Source: Pampus argenteus
Taxonomy: Eukaryota; Chordata; Actinopteri; Scombriformes; Stromateidae
Direction of reading: 5' to 3'
Length of the DNA: 64,000 bases
Assembly: GCA_036937835.1 (NCBI GenBank)
Contig: CM072877.1
Location: 16,360,001 to 16,424,000 of the forward strand
The notes beneath the pieces are model-generated. The model searched no databases, was not told the DNA's origin, and saw only the letters and a program-made list of their open reading frames with translations. Within the stretch, counting starts at the first letter, position 1; every line of letters starts with the position of its first letter. This document shows, piece by piece, positions 22,784 to 35,300 of the stretch. The translations under genes were made by a program, and so were the position numbers.

Positions 22784-25700
22784 CTAGGTCTTCTCCTCGC
22801 GGTCCGTCTTGCGCCTGGTGATGTTCCTGGGCTTGATCTTCAGCGACAGCTCCCACAGCGCCTCCTCTGCCAAGTGGTCGCTGAAGTCGTTGAAGAACGA
22901 GACGATGTCTTCGTTGCGCTTCAGCTCATAATGCCTGAGTTAGAGAAGAGGTCAAGGTCTGATGAATGCGGCACTTCATTAGTGAGAAAACAAACAGCTC
23001 GTGTGGAAACGGCAGCAATGTTTTATTCTATTAAAAATGTAATTGAAAAAGAAAAAAGAAAAAGTAGACACACATATTTACTTTATTACCGCGATTGATG
23101 CTTACAAACCTTCCTATTAATACATCAGGATTATGTGCGTCTTTTCGTCATTAATTTAACCGAGCGAACTTACACTTGCTGGAAGCGCCGCATGCTGTCC
23201 AGAATGTTGAACTGCTGCCAGCGTTTGGAGAAGTTGACCTTCCCGTCTATGAGGTCAGGGTTCCCCAGGTGGACGAAGGTCAAGTCCTGGAGAATGAGAC
23301 CCCTGAGAGGAGGAGCAGGAGGATATACAAAAAATAAATCAAAAAGTCAAGAGTCAAGTTGAAGCCGAATATAAACATGTAAAACATTCATACACTCACA
23401 GGTACGGGATGCACGGAGGCTCCACTTCAGCCAGAGCAGCTCGGTATGCTCTGAAGGACGAGGAGCTGTCGATCAACGTACAATATTCCTCCAAACCCTG
23501 AGAGCAGAATGAGGAGGAAGAAGTGTGATATGACAGAGAAACAATGCACATTAACTTGAAACTTAATAATCCCCTTCAGCGAGTGAACATGTGTATATAA
23601 GCAGACCATTAAAATGCTGATATGTAACTTCCTGGCTTACCTCTGAGGTCTGTTTCTGCCACTCCAATCTACGGATGGGAGCGGAGTCCAAGGCGGACAG
23701 TATTGCCAGGTAGGAGTTGAAATTATTCAACTTTCTTAAGTGCTGTAATAACAAATTTGTATACATGTTAATGTGCGTTTCCACAACAAGAAAACCACAT
23801 GAGAGTTTGGACTTTCAAGAGTCAGATAACCGACCTTCATTATCTTGATGAATTTGAGAAGCAGCTTCTCTCTGTCTTGAGCTTTCTCCTGCTGGATTAT
23901 CAAAGAACGAACCCTGAAGGATAAAGAGAAATAAACAGCGTGGTGTCAACACGTATGTGGGTGAGATGGTATGAGACGAGATGAGACGTGTGGTGTTTTT
24001 TTTGTGTTCTTACCAATAGCTCATGTTGTTAAAGTGCTCTGTGAACTGAGTCAGGTTTGGACTCTTCTCCTCATTCTGCTCCTTGGCCCAAAGCAACACC
24101 TCAGGAATCTGGCACAACGCAGAGAGCAAGAGTGTTAAAGCTTCTACAAGCAAAATCAGCAAATACAGAGAGGACCGACAAGCTGACTGGAACACGAAGA
24201 AGCCACCGCACCTCGATTTTATAGAAGAGTTCAGCATCAAGAAGAGTGAGCTGATCAGCAATCTCATGACTACGGAAGTCATGAAGTGTTCCAGGCCTGT
24301 TAGGAAACACAAAATATCAGGTGACGTCTTCAACTTTCAACAAAACGTGTCATCAAAATGATATGATGGATAGCGCCATCTAATTTAGTTTAAAATGGCT
24401 TCAATATATATAATATATATATAAATGAATAATATTAGAGATATATTCCATGGAAACATTATAAAACATTTAAGAGCAGCCACGTTATGGGACCCGATAT
24501 CATCTGAGAATGATTATAAATTTTTATTCGATGAATGTCGCCTTGTGGTTTCAAACGGCCAGTCAACTAGGCAATAAACAAAAACATACCGAGCCATAAA
24601 AAATGGCATTGGAGTAGATTTACACTTGTACAGGTGACCCCGTGACCCCCACCGTACCTTGCAGAGACCCCTCGAGCAGCGAGCGGCTTGAGGGAGTTTG
24701 TGTAGCGCAGCAGCTTCTTCTGCTCCACTTTGTCCAGGATGTTCTTGCGGAGCACGCGGGCGAGGCTGAGCTCGCCGTTGCACACCAGCGTGAACACCAG
24801 GTCCATCAGCTGTTTCAAGATGTCTTCTGTCAGCTCCACCAGGCTGGAGGTCAGCAGAGGAGGGAATGATACAAACATGAGCGACAATTATAGTTTCTGA
24901 CAGATCGAAGAGAAAAGCAGAATGAAGGAACTAATTCAACTGGTCGCTGATGATGAAATATGCATGTTCATGACTATAAAATGTCAATTAAAGGGAGATT
25001 CATAAATGCTTGTAATGTCTGAAAAATGAGCTTTTCCTCTTTATTCTCCACGTCTACTACGTTACTTGTTCTCCTTGAGGAGGCGCAGCACACACTCTGA
25101 AAAGATCTTCCACAGATTAAATAGAAAAAAGACAGAAATATCGAGTCTGACTCACCACAACTCGTCCACAACGCGAACCAGCACAAAGAACGTGTTCTTG
25201 CTGACGCGCTTCTTGAAGGTGTCGGGACTGTGGCAGAACCGGGTATATGTGCTTCGTGGTCAAGGACAATGAGCACAAAATACAATAACACGCACTGCTG
25301 AAAGATTTTCCATATTTTCTGTTTCGTGATAAATACCGTGTATCCCTCCACTGTTACAAATTTAATAAATAATCACAAATCTTTGACTTGTACTGAAGCT
25401 AAAAACAATACATTTAGATTTTGGGGCATAAAATGGACTCCAATTTAGAAAACATGACCATGCACAAGAACTATCAGTACTGTGTTACACAATTATGGAG
25501 TAAAAACTGTGAAATTATAGCTGTGAAAATCTGAGAAGGGAAAGTTTACACTCAACACTTTTTTGCTCTCTTGAGGTGCCATTAAGCAAGGCAAGGAGTA
25601 GTAACTTAAACCAAAGTATCAGCAGGTCTCCATCTATAAATGCTTAACTTACAATATAAGATACAACATCTCTTACCTTTGTAAATAACGATAAAAAAAA

Positions 25701-28700
25701 CTAAACTAGAAAAACAGCCAACAAAGCAGTGATTAAGCTCAGAGTTACATGTTGAGTGAATTGAAAAGGATATCTGTAGTGTAGCTTCTTAATGAGGTCC
25801 TCGGGGGTTATAAAAGTCCTATATGTAGTGAGAAAGGCTTCACAGTACAAAACAAGATCTGTCAAGCAAAAAGAAAGAAAGAAAAAGAAAAAAACAGCAC
25901 ATTTCAGTTGACGTGTAGGCCAAAGTTCCCAATTAATTCACTAAAGCTGAAATCATAACAACATGGAGCCAAACAGAAGGCTTCATATCCAGACTGCCAC
26001 GTGTGCAAAAAGACTGAACCAGAGAGAGACAGTACACGAGTCACACTTTATCAATATAAATATATCTGTCTTTGGATATGAAATGATTGCAGGTCTGTCA
26101 AACTAGCAAAACAAAGCTGTACCTGAAGCACAGCAACATACTGTAAATGTATTGTGTTGAGTATGAGCCTTCATGTGCGCTGTACTGTACCTTTGCGATC
26201 TGTTTCTGTAGCATGAACTAACAGAATGTCTCCTGATCCAGCGCGAACGTCAGGGCCGTCGTCATTCTGAGAGAGGAAAAAATAAATAAATAAATAAATA
26301 AATAAATAAAACAAAACAGACAGGAAGCAAATTTTGAAAAATGAACGGCAGACAGAAAGATGGAGAGAGATGAATGAGGTTGTAGGAGGGAGAGGAAAAG
26401 AGTAGTTAAGAGTTGACGTGGAGTGATGCAGTCCAGCCCAAAAATACAGCAAGCACACCTTTCCTCCTTCTGGCCGTTTTATGAGCGGCCCCCACCTCTC
26501 TCTGTCCTGCACCACTTCACTGATGTCGAGGGAAGTAAAAGTCAGACTTGTGTGTGTGTGTGATAAAAGCAGCACCGGTGTACTGCAATGTGTTTCCTGT
26601 AACGGCTCTAAATGTCATCGCAAGATATAAATCTTCCCTCCTCCCATTTCTGATGTCTCCGGATCTCTTTTGTAAATCATTGCTGTCACATTGCCCCTAA
26701 CCTTGTGCGGAGTGGTGAGCAGCATTTTCACACATCTGTCTGTCAGACTGCACCACACAGGACAAAGGAGGAGGAGGAGGAGGAGGAGGAGGAGGAGGAG
26801 GAGGAGGAGGAGGAGGAGGAGGAGGGCGGTTTGTCATTTTCTGCAGTTTCGGAGACTCAACTCCAGAGGGCAGCAGCGGCTATCAGTGGTGCATTTCGGG
26901 ATCTGGTTTCCACATCTGAGTGACTTACAGTGACCTTTAGCCTGCACTGGACTAATAGAATAAAGCGTGCTTTGTAAGCTGCTGCTGCTGCTGCTTCTGC
27001 ACAGCTCTTTAACAGCAGATTTCTAAAAATGGTACACAGCATCAGCAGTTGTCTTACTTCTTGTTTTAGTGTTATCCTGCTCATAATCTCCTTGTGGTCT
27101 ATGAGTGAGAGCTCATCCACGTCTTCCTCGTCACTCCCAGCCGACTCCGTTGACTTCTGCCTCCTTAAAAACATAAAAAAAATACATAAGCTTGATAAAT
27201 TAGTTTTTCTTTCTTTCTTGTACACCAACTGCACATTTTTTATTATAACTATGTAAGTGGGTTAGTTATAGAACTGCTGAGGCTTGAATGTAAACGACTC
27301 GTACCTTTCTTTGTCCAAAGCCTCTTTGCTATTGGTGGATGGCATCTGAGGGGTGGGATCTTGAAGTACATCATCGGTTGTGATGGTTTCCTAATCAATG
27401 GGTGGGAAAAGCAATAATCAACATCTATATGTTTAATGGAACATTATTGATGAAGGGCTCCATGCAGTGACAGAGGGCTGATCTCATCAATAGCCAGCCC
27501 TCTGTCACTGCATGCTGCATACGATCTCGTATGAACCACCAGGATCTCATGCACGAATGGTGGAGAGGAGGATGATGAAAAATTTTTTTTTTTTAAATTA
27601 AAAAGTGAACATCACTATGTTTACACAGGACATTATTACTATTAGGTTCAAAAAGCTGATGAGTAAAATGCAGTTTTTCCTCAGTAAAAAGCAAAGAAAA
27701 ACCCAACGGATGAGACCCAAAACAAGACACCAAAGAGTCGAACTCACACACACCAAAACTGCCCCTGTTCACCATCGCTTTCACTCTCACAGACACACAC
27801 ACACACCACACCACGTCACATACAAACATGCCTAAATTACACCAAATGCACACGCTGGCCCAAGCGAATATAAACACAACCACACACACACACACACTCG
27901 CTGCCTGTCATACATGCACAGGTACATGTACATAACGCTGTTATGGGGGAATGTTATTGGAAAATTGAAAACTGTTGAACCATTGAGAATCCCTTTCGGA
28001 GCAGCGACATTGTCAGATGTTAGATCGGAACAAGGTTAAATGCTCGTTACAGTTGAAGCGCAGCCAGAGACACAGCAATCACCGGCCAGGCAGTCAGAAC
28101 AACAACACACAGGAGGACAACGTTTTCCACAGACACCAACCACAGCACACGAGTCCCTCGCAGGCAAAGGTTTGGCTACATTCACCTTCCATTTCAACGG
28201 CATCACGGTTCAAGACATGAATCAATAAGAGCTGCGCAGAGCAACAGGTGAGTGGCACCGGTCATATCTGACAGTCCCACGCCGCACTGTGAATTGATTC
28301 ATACCCTGAAGTGATGGGACGTGTAAATGGAGTTGACCTTTCACCCGTGGCGGTCAGCTACTTACTCTGAGGGAGAGAGGCAGCTCCCCATTGGCCTGGC
28401 TGGATGAGTACAAGTTGACGTACTCCCCCTCCCCACCCTCGTCATTCGCACTCTCGCTCTACGGGAAGAGAGGAGGGACACAAACCGAGGCGTAAGGGAG
28501 CGGAGAGGGGCACAGAGTGTGAAACTGTGGTAGGGAGAGATATAGCGGCGAGCTGAGGCCTATTGTGGCACAGTGAGCGGCGTGTTTCCCTAATTCAATA
28601 CCGTCACGGCCACCAGGTGGTGCTGGAGTGCATCACTTGTAAAGGTAAAATAGTATTTACTGGCAAAAAGAACATGCAGTGCAACATGCTCTACTGGGAT

Positions 28701-29251
28701 TCTTTTAAGCCTGATAATCAGACAGCAGACAGTTTGTGGGCAGTGATAAGGACAACAAGTGAATGAGTCACTATTTTATCATCTGAGCAATAAGGGAAAA
28801 GGGCTCCATTATCACATTTTATGATCCATCTTATATATATATATATCCTTGTGCTTGCAACATCCATCCTTCTGTCTGCACGTGAGCTCACCGCTGAGGT
28901 GTGGAGAGAGTCAGTGAGAGAAGACTCAGAAGGAAGACAGACAGCCACAGAGCCCAGTGAGCCAGCCAGGGAACCGTTGAGCCCGCCCCCGCTGCCATCC
29001 AGAATGGTGGCATTGGTCAAGGCAACCTGGTCCATGCTCTGTGATTGGTGGAAAGAAGGAAAGCAGGAAAGAAAAAATAATAATAAAAGAGAGGACTAAT
29101 AGATTATTAGAGAGGTGAAGACAGAGCAGGTAGAAAAAGAAGTTGAACAATAAGGAAGCAGAGGAGGAGGAGGAAGTGTTCACCTCATTCTCCAACACCT
29201 TCAATTAAGTCTGGACTATGGGAGTGATGTGCCTGAACATGAAATGCCCTG

Positions 29252-29303
<52 letters not shown>

Positions 29304-32300
29304 TGTAAAACTCACACCAGAAACATCTCCAGTGACAGAACATGAAGGATGACAGGACGGAAATGTCGAAAGAAGGAAGCACATAGATAAGCTTCTGAGT
29401 GTCGACTCTGAGTGTGTATATGTGTTTAGACAACAGATGTCTTCATAGTGGGCGTGTGTGTGTGTGTGTGTGTGGGTGTGTGTGTGGCCAGCAGATAATG
29501 GGGAGGTAGCACAAACCTGTTTTAACACGTTGCACATACCAGCCCTGTTCCAGCATAGAGTGGCACATACACAGATACACTAATAAACACTGCACACACT
29601 CGCACAGACCCACAGACACACACACACACACGCATGCATGCACATGTTCACGCAGGATCCACTTGAGAATTAAGGCCCCTCATTCTCCAGTGTAGCTGTA
29701 GCTGTAGTCTTACAAACACTGGAGTAGGACGTTTCCACATTAAAATGAATGAATACTGAATATTTCTTCTCTTTCCACTCAACATATGCAAAGCATCTTT
29801 TCCTGGCACGCCTTACCTCCCCCCACGATATCCCCCAAAAGCATCATGCCCCGAGGAGTTGAGGAATGCAAACATTCCACAGAAAACAGAGAAATGGGAG
29901 ATGTGGAAGAGTGTGTGTGTGTGTGTGTGTGTGTGCGCATGTTTTTTTTATTTTGGGGGGGGGGTTAAAACATGGTGGTGAGGATGAGACTAGACAGATA
30001 GGAGAAACTAAGAGAGTGCAGACAGTGAGAGGAGAGAAAAGAAGAAGGAATGTGTTTTCCATCAGGCCCATCTGGTGTTGCATTCCACTGGAGATACCCT
30101 GAGAGAGATCCACGGCGTGTTTTAGCGTGCCATGCACACCACGGGGTCATCGGGGGTCAACACAGCCCACCCAAATAACCCCTGACCACACCACAAGCCG
30201 GAACTAACTGGAAAATAACACAGATTAACCACAAACCGATTCATTAACAAGGATCCGTTGATGGTTGAAATGTTCCAGCTAGACCAACAAAGGATGATTT
30301 TGTTTATTTATAAGCAGCATCGACTGAAAGGCCTCGACAGTTCCTTGTGATATTTGGTTGAGCTGCTTTTTATTTATAAACTGTTTGCTGTAAACACACA
30401 ACTCACTGACTGCATCTCTGAGGCGAAATGAAAAGGAGAGGAAAGGGTCCAAAGAATGTGGAGCAATGCTTCAATTCAACACACACACACACACACACAC
30501 GCTGAGCAGAACCACGACAAGTGACTGCACACGCTCGTGAGCACAGAGAAGCACACATTAATCACACCATATGTAATGCCTCACTTTAAAAAACAAAACA
30601 AAAACAACACAACACAACAAAACGCACACATGGATGGGTTGATGAACAAATATAAAAGGACCACACAGCAACCAAACCGCTGACGGAGCAGTGAGCCATG
30701 GCTGCATCAGGACCTTAAGGAGGCAGATGAACAGACTCTATCACATATGGAGCATACACAGGTCAAGACGCCCCTGGACCAGGACCACACAGCACCCACG
30801 GCGGAGAGGAGGATGGGAGGGATGAGGTTAGGGCGGTGGTGGAGGTGGGGAAAGGGGGAACTCACCGTGGGTGTGGTCAAAGATGCTTGGCCAATCAGGT
30901 AGGAGTTAGAGACGGACATGCTGAGGCCCAGCCCAGAGCCCGCCTCCTCCATGGCCGCTACAGACGGCTGGAGGTGGCAGGAGAGAGAAGAAGAGGAGGA
31001 GGAAGAGGGGGAAGAAGAGTGGGAGGCCTGAAGAGGAAACAAAAGAGAAAGAAAAGGTAGAAAAGACAGAAAAGGAAGAGAGTGAGAGTGATGGGGGTTA
31101 AAGGCAGAAGGCGAAGAGGGAAAACAGGGTGTTAAGGGAGGAGGAAAAAAAGGTTGATTACTCTAGAAAGCAAGACTGAAATTAGAGCAGATTTAATCAA
31201 CGTTTAGCAGCAGAGAAGTGAAGTTAAAATGGTGAAAGCTGAGGAGGAGTCTGTCTGAGCTGAGGGGCATCAGCTCACTGGTTGCAGATATAAATACCTC
31301 AGAGAGAGAGGACCGACTGAACAGACGACTGCTGTTACTGAATATGAATCTACTGTTGTTGTGCTATAGTCAGAGTTCTTCCTAGAAAGCCCTAATTACT
31401 AGAGGGTCATGTGACCTGTGCAGGTTATACATTCATGTGTACTGTGACAGTCTAATAAACCTTTTTTTAATGTCCTGAGCTTTAGGGGCTTTGCAGAAAC
31501 CAGGCCAACGAGCACACAGGTTCTAAACACAGCCAATATGACCTGCTCTGTTTGGGGTTTTTTTTATCCACACTGCAGCTGAAATGACTTTTTTTTTTTT
31601 TTTTTGTAAAGCTGTGTAAAGCGCCAAAGCGTGTAAGCCTGGAACATGGGTTTATAGAGGAGGCAAACAGGCTTATTCCACTGGGCTACGAACTCATCAA
31701 GTCCAAAACATGAGGCCAGATTAGGCCTTGCAGCAGGAGCAGAGATGAGTGCAGTCTGACTGTATGCTCAGACAAAAGAACGATAAAATAAAAGCTCGGC
31801 GTGCACAGTTGTGGTGGCAGAAAGAGGACAATGTACAAAGAGAAAGACGAAAGACTCTCCAAGGTGGTCTGGGTAGACTGCCACTCAGACACAAAGTCTA
31901 TTTTTTCTTTCCTGGGCTCTGTTACATCTCGCTGTACCCCTGGAGATGAGTGTCATCTGTTTACTGTCTGCAGATGCAGCGTCTTCAATATTGCTACGAA
32001 GCTTTAAGCCGACCACAGATCAATTTGTCACCTCCAAGTATGTATGGCACGCATTAGTAAGGGGACAAGTTTGTCTCTTTCTGAGAACACACTGTCTCAT
32101 GTGACAATCTGGAGACATCTACTGAACATGTATTGTACTATTTAGATAACTGTTTTGTTGGTTTTGATCATTTGGTTTTAAACTATTTTCAACCTCTGCT
32201 ATGACCAATAGTATCCGTTTCTGTTTCTCTCCCTCCACACTGACTCTGAGTTGTCTCAATTAACCCAAACGCCGACCCAGATTAAGATAAGTGGACTGGA

Positions 32301-35300
32301 TGTGATGCGGGCCTGATAAAGGATAGCGTTATCTCCCACTAACAACCAAACACATCCATGTGCGCGCTGACATTGGCTACAGACACGGCGAGGAAGAGCG
32401 TTAGAGAGAGAGAATGAGCAGGAAGGAGGGGCTGAGTAGGTGAGAGAGATAACAAGATACGAGGAGGTTCGAGAGAAAAATTGATGAGGATTACCGCTGG
32501 AATGTACTTTAGCCCCAGAATGCAATCTGCATTCTTTCCTGCTCTTTGCTTCCCAGGCTGCACAAAGTGTGAAGACACTGGAACCAATAGTGAGCTCTGC
32601 CACAGAGGGATGTTTATACTGTGATACACAAGCTGTGGCCGGTAACCTCGTCCTCACAGCACTGTCTGATCTAATAATAATAATTGCTGTAATCGATGAA
32701 GGCTCAACAGCATCAAATGTTCTATTAAGGGAGACGAACCGAATCATTTCAGAAATTCAAAGCTTAGCCTCACACAGTCTCCCTCCACGCAAAAAAAAAA
32801 AAGTGTTTTTCTTCTCGATGATGTGTTGACATTCATCTGTTCACTCCGAGTTTAAAGCGTACAAGCATGATGTGTGACATCTATACAACTATTTTGGAGC
32901 CAATCGTGAGCCAGTATTCAACTGTGATGAGGAAGCTTGAAGGATTTGAACTAGATAATTGACTTTTTTTTTTGTTGAAAAAAATATATTAGACACAAAT
33001 CAATATTCAAAGCAGAGTATTTTATATACATCTTAAACCTGGAGGGGATCTTTAAGCCAGCTATTTATATCTAGCTACATGTAAACAACTCTTCACTTTA
33101 CTTCTCATCAGTACTAGAGCCAGTGGTTTTAGAGAATATCATAGGAAGTGGCTTTTTTCATGGAGGGGGTGTTTCTTACCAGTTGCCTTTGTTTCGGGGG
33201 CAATGCTGGGGGCAGCAGCGGCTCATGGACTGAGTCGGTGCTGCTGAAGGAGTCGTTGAAGCCGTAGACTTCCTGGAAGCGCTTGTTGCGCTGCTCGTAG
33301 ATGCTCTCGCTCTGCGGCATCTGGTAGAACACGGAGGGCTGCGGCTCCGAGTAGTCTTCCACAAACTGCATGTACTGGAGGACTGAAGGAGGGAGATGGA
33401 TCGGCTTACATAACATATATTGTTGGACTTTCTTAAGAGTTATGACTTTGAACTCGCTAGATAAGCTGAGAATGGATATTTTTTAAAAGTAAGTTTTTGT
33501 CCTCTAAACAGTCACATATATATATACACACATCATCACCAAATTTGAATTACGTTTTTAGACAGACAACTGCCGTCCACATACATGTAGTTATATACTG
33601 AGAAGAGTTTTTTTTAAGAAACAGGAAGGGCTGACAGTATAGAATGACATAACACAGTAGCTTAAAAGGAAGTGATGTAGGAGGTGTGTCAAGAAATGAC
33701 CAAATGTTGCCCTCTGAGCCCCTGGAGTCGGACCCATTGTAGCACATCCTGGTATTCGCTTCCTGCCTCTATTCACAGTGGAATATTTCCTTGACATAAG
33801 CTATGCTTCAATGAACTGATGACAGAGTGCAGCCAATGTCCCCCTGTCCTTCCTAAATCAACCTCATCCCTTCCTTTATTCCTCCCTTCATTAGTCTCTT
33901 TGTCCCTTCCTTTGCTTCCGTGCCCTCTATTCAGTCATCTCATTTAAAGGTCTTTCTTCTTCCTAACCTTCCCTCATTACGGGCCCCTCCTTTCTCCTCA
34001 CTTACTGTGTCTGCTTTTCTTTTCTGGCAGTGGCGGTGGGCTGGCAGGGACGTCTGCATTCTCGCCGGCTATGTACTGAGCGACGAACACGCCCCCGTTT
34101 GTCTGGGGCATGGGTGAGATGGGTGTGAAAAGGGGGAATGGCGGTGTTGGGTGCAGTTCCTCTTCTGACAGGTTGTCATACTGGGAGGGGTAGCGTTCGT
34201 ACAGCACCCTTGACCCAGCGTCAGGGAAGGATGGTGTCTGGGTGCTGCGTCGCTTCTTCTGGGGCAGTGCGGGTGGCGCGCTGATGCGGGAGGACTGTAA
34301 AGGATTTGTTTGATTGGGCTGCGGGGTCCAGTACTCTGGCGGCTGCTGGGGCGGCGGGGCACTGAAGCGGGGATGTGAGGGATGCTGTCCAGGGACTGGG
34401 GATGAGGACTCACTGTGAGACTCAGGCAGGGGGCTCAGGCACCCTCCCACCGGTATTGGGGGCAGGTTTTCCCCAGCTGACAAGTCCTGGTGGAGGAAGT
34501 CATAATCAGGGTCGTAGTTCTCTGTGTTATCTGAAAAGGTGAAGAGAAGGTACAAATTCATCATCAGACATTCACATTGTACCAATCAACCAGAGTGCAG
34601 CTTTTATCTAGGACCTTTACAGTAGTGAAAATACACATATTAGCACATTTTGTGTTCTTACCAAGCGTCTCACAGCTGGTGTTACGAGAACACTGACCGC
34701 TGTCCTGCTCCATGGAGGAAAGCTGTTCATCAGACTTGCTCAGTTTACCCATGCTGCTGCAAGGAGACAGACGAGGAGAGTCTCCCCCATATGACTGACT
34801 TCCCCCAGAGAAACGTCTCTGTAGAAACTCCTGCTCGTAGTCCTGCTGCTGCACAAAGAAATTGATTTTGCACTCCTTTTTCCAAGTTTATACATTGTGT
34901 TGATATAATCTTAAATAAAACGGAAGGTGTCCAGTAATGAGACGTTAAGTTTAATATCTCATCTGGAGATGGGCTAAAACTCACCTGTCTGTGGACGCTA
35001 CAAGGCAGGCTGGAGCCGCGGCTCATAGGGGCAACCACCGCCACCCGCGTAGGCGATGGGGCTGACTGACGCTTCTTAGGGGGAAGGGCTGGTGGAGGAC
35101 TATTGAAGAGAGAACAAAAAACAAAAACAAAAACAAAAAAAATTATAAAAACAGGAGTGTTGGATGTTTTTGTCTCTGGGTCAAAGTCAACATGGACAAT
35201 CACGCAGGCAAAACACGCTTTCTCAAACTCAAATGTATGCACACACCAATCCATGTAGGAATAGATGAACACATACATCATCATCCCTCCTGGAGAACAG

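Noticed and set aside
25249..25773. A GT-AG solution for this rapgef1 intron
   Set aside because: No nearby GT/AG pair keeps the phase and the conserved KLHYR-YTRF junction, whereas AT-AC fits exactly with U12 signals.
27461..27514. Calling the hairpin a known microRNA
   Set aside because: The arm sequences do not match any miRNA family I recognise, and the stem is shorter and more perfect than usual. Kept only as a candidate structure.
32256..32747. 163-codon open frame on the minus strand
   Set aside because: It lies in a rapgef1 intron, has no recognisable domain and no in-phase splice partners to neighbouring exons.
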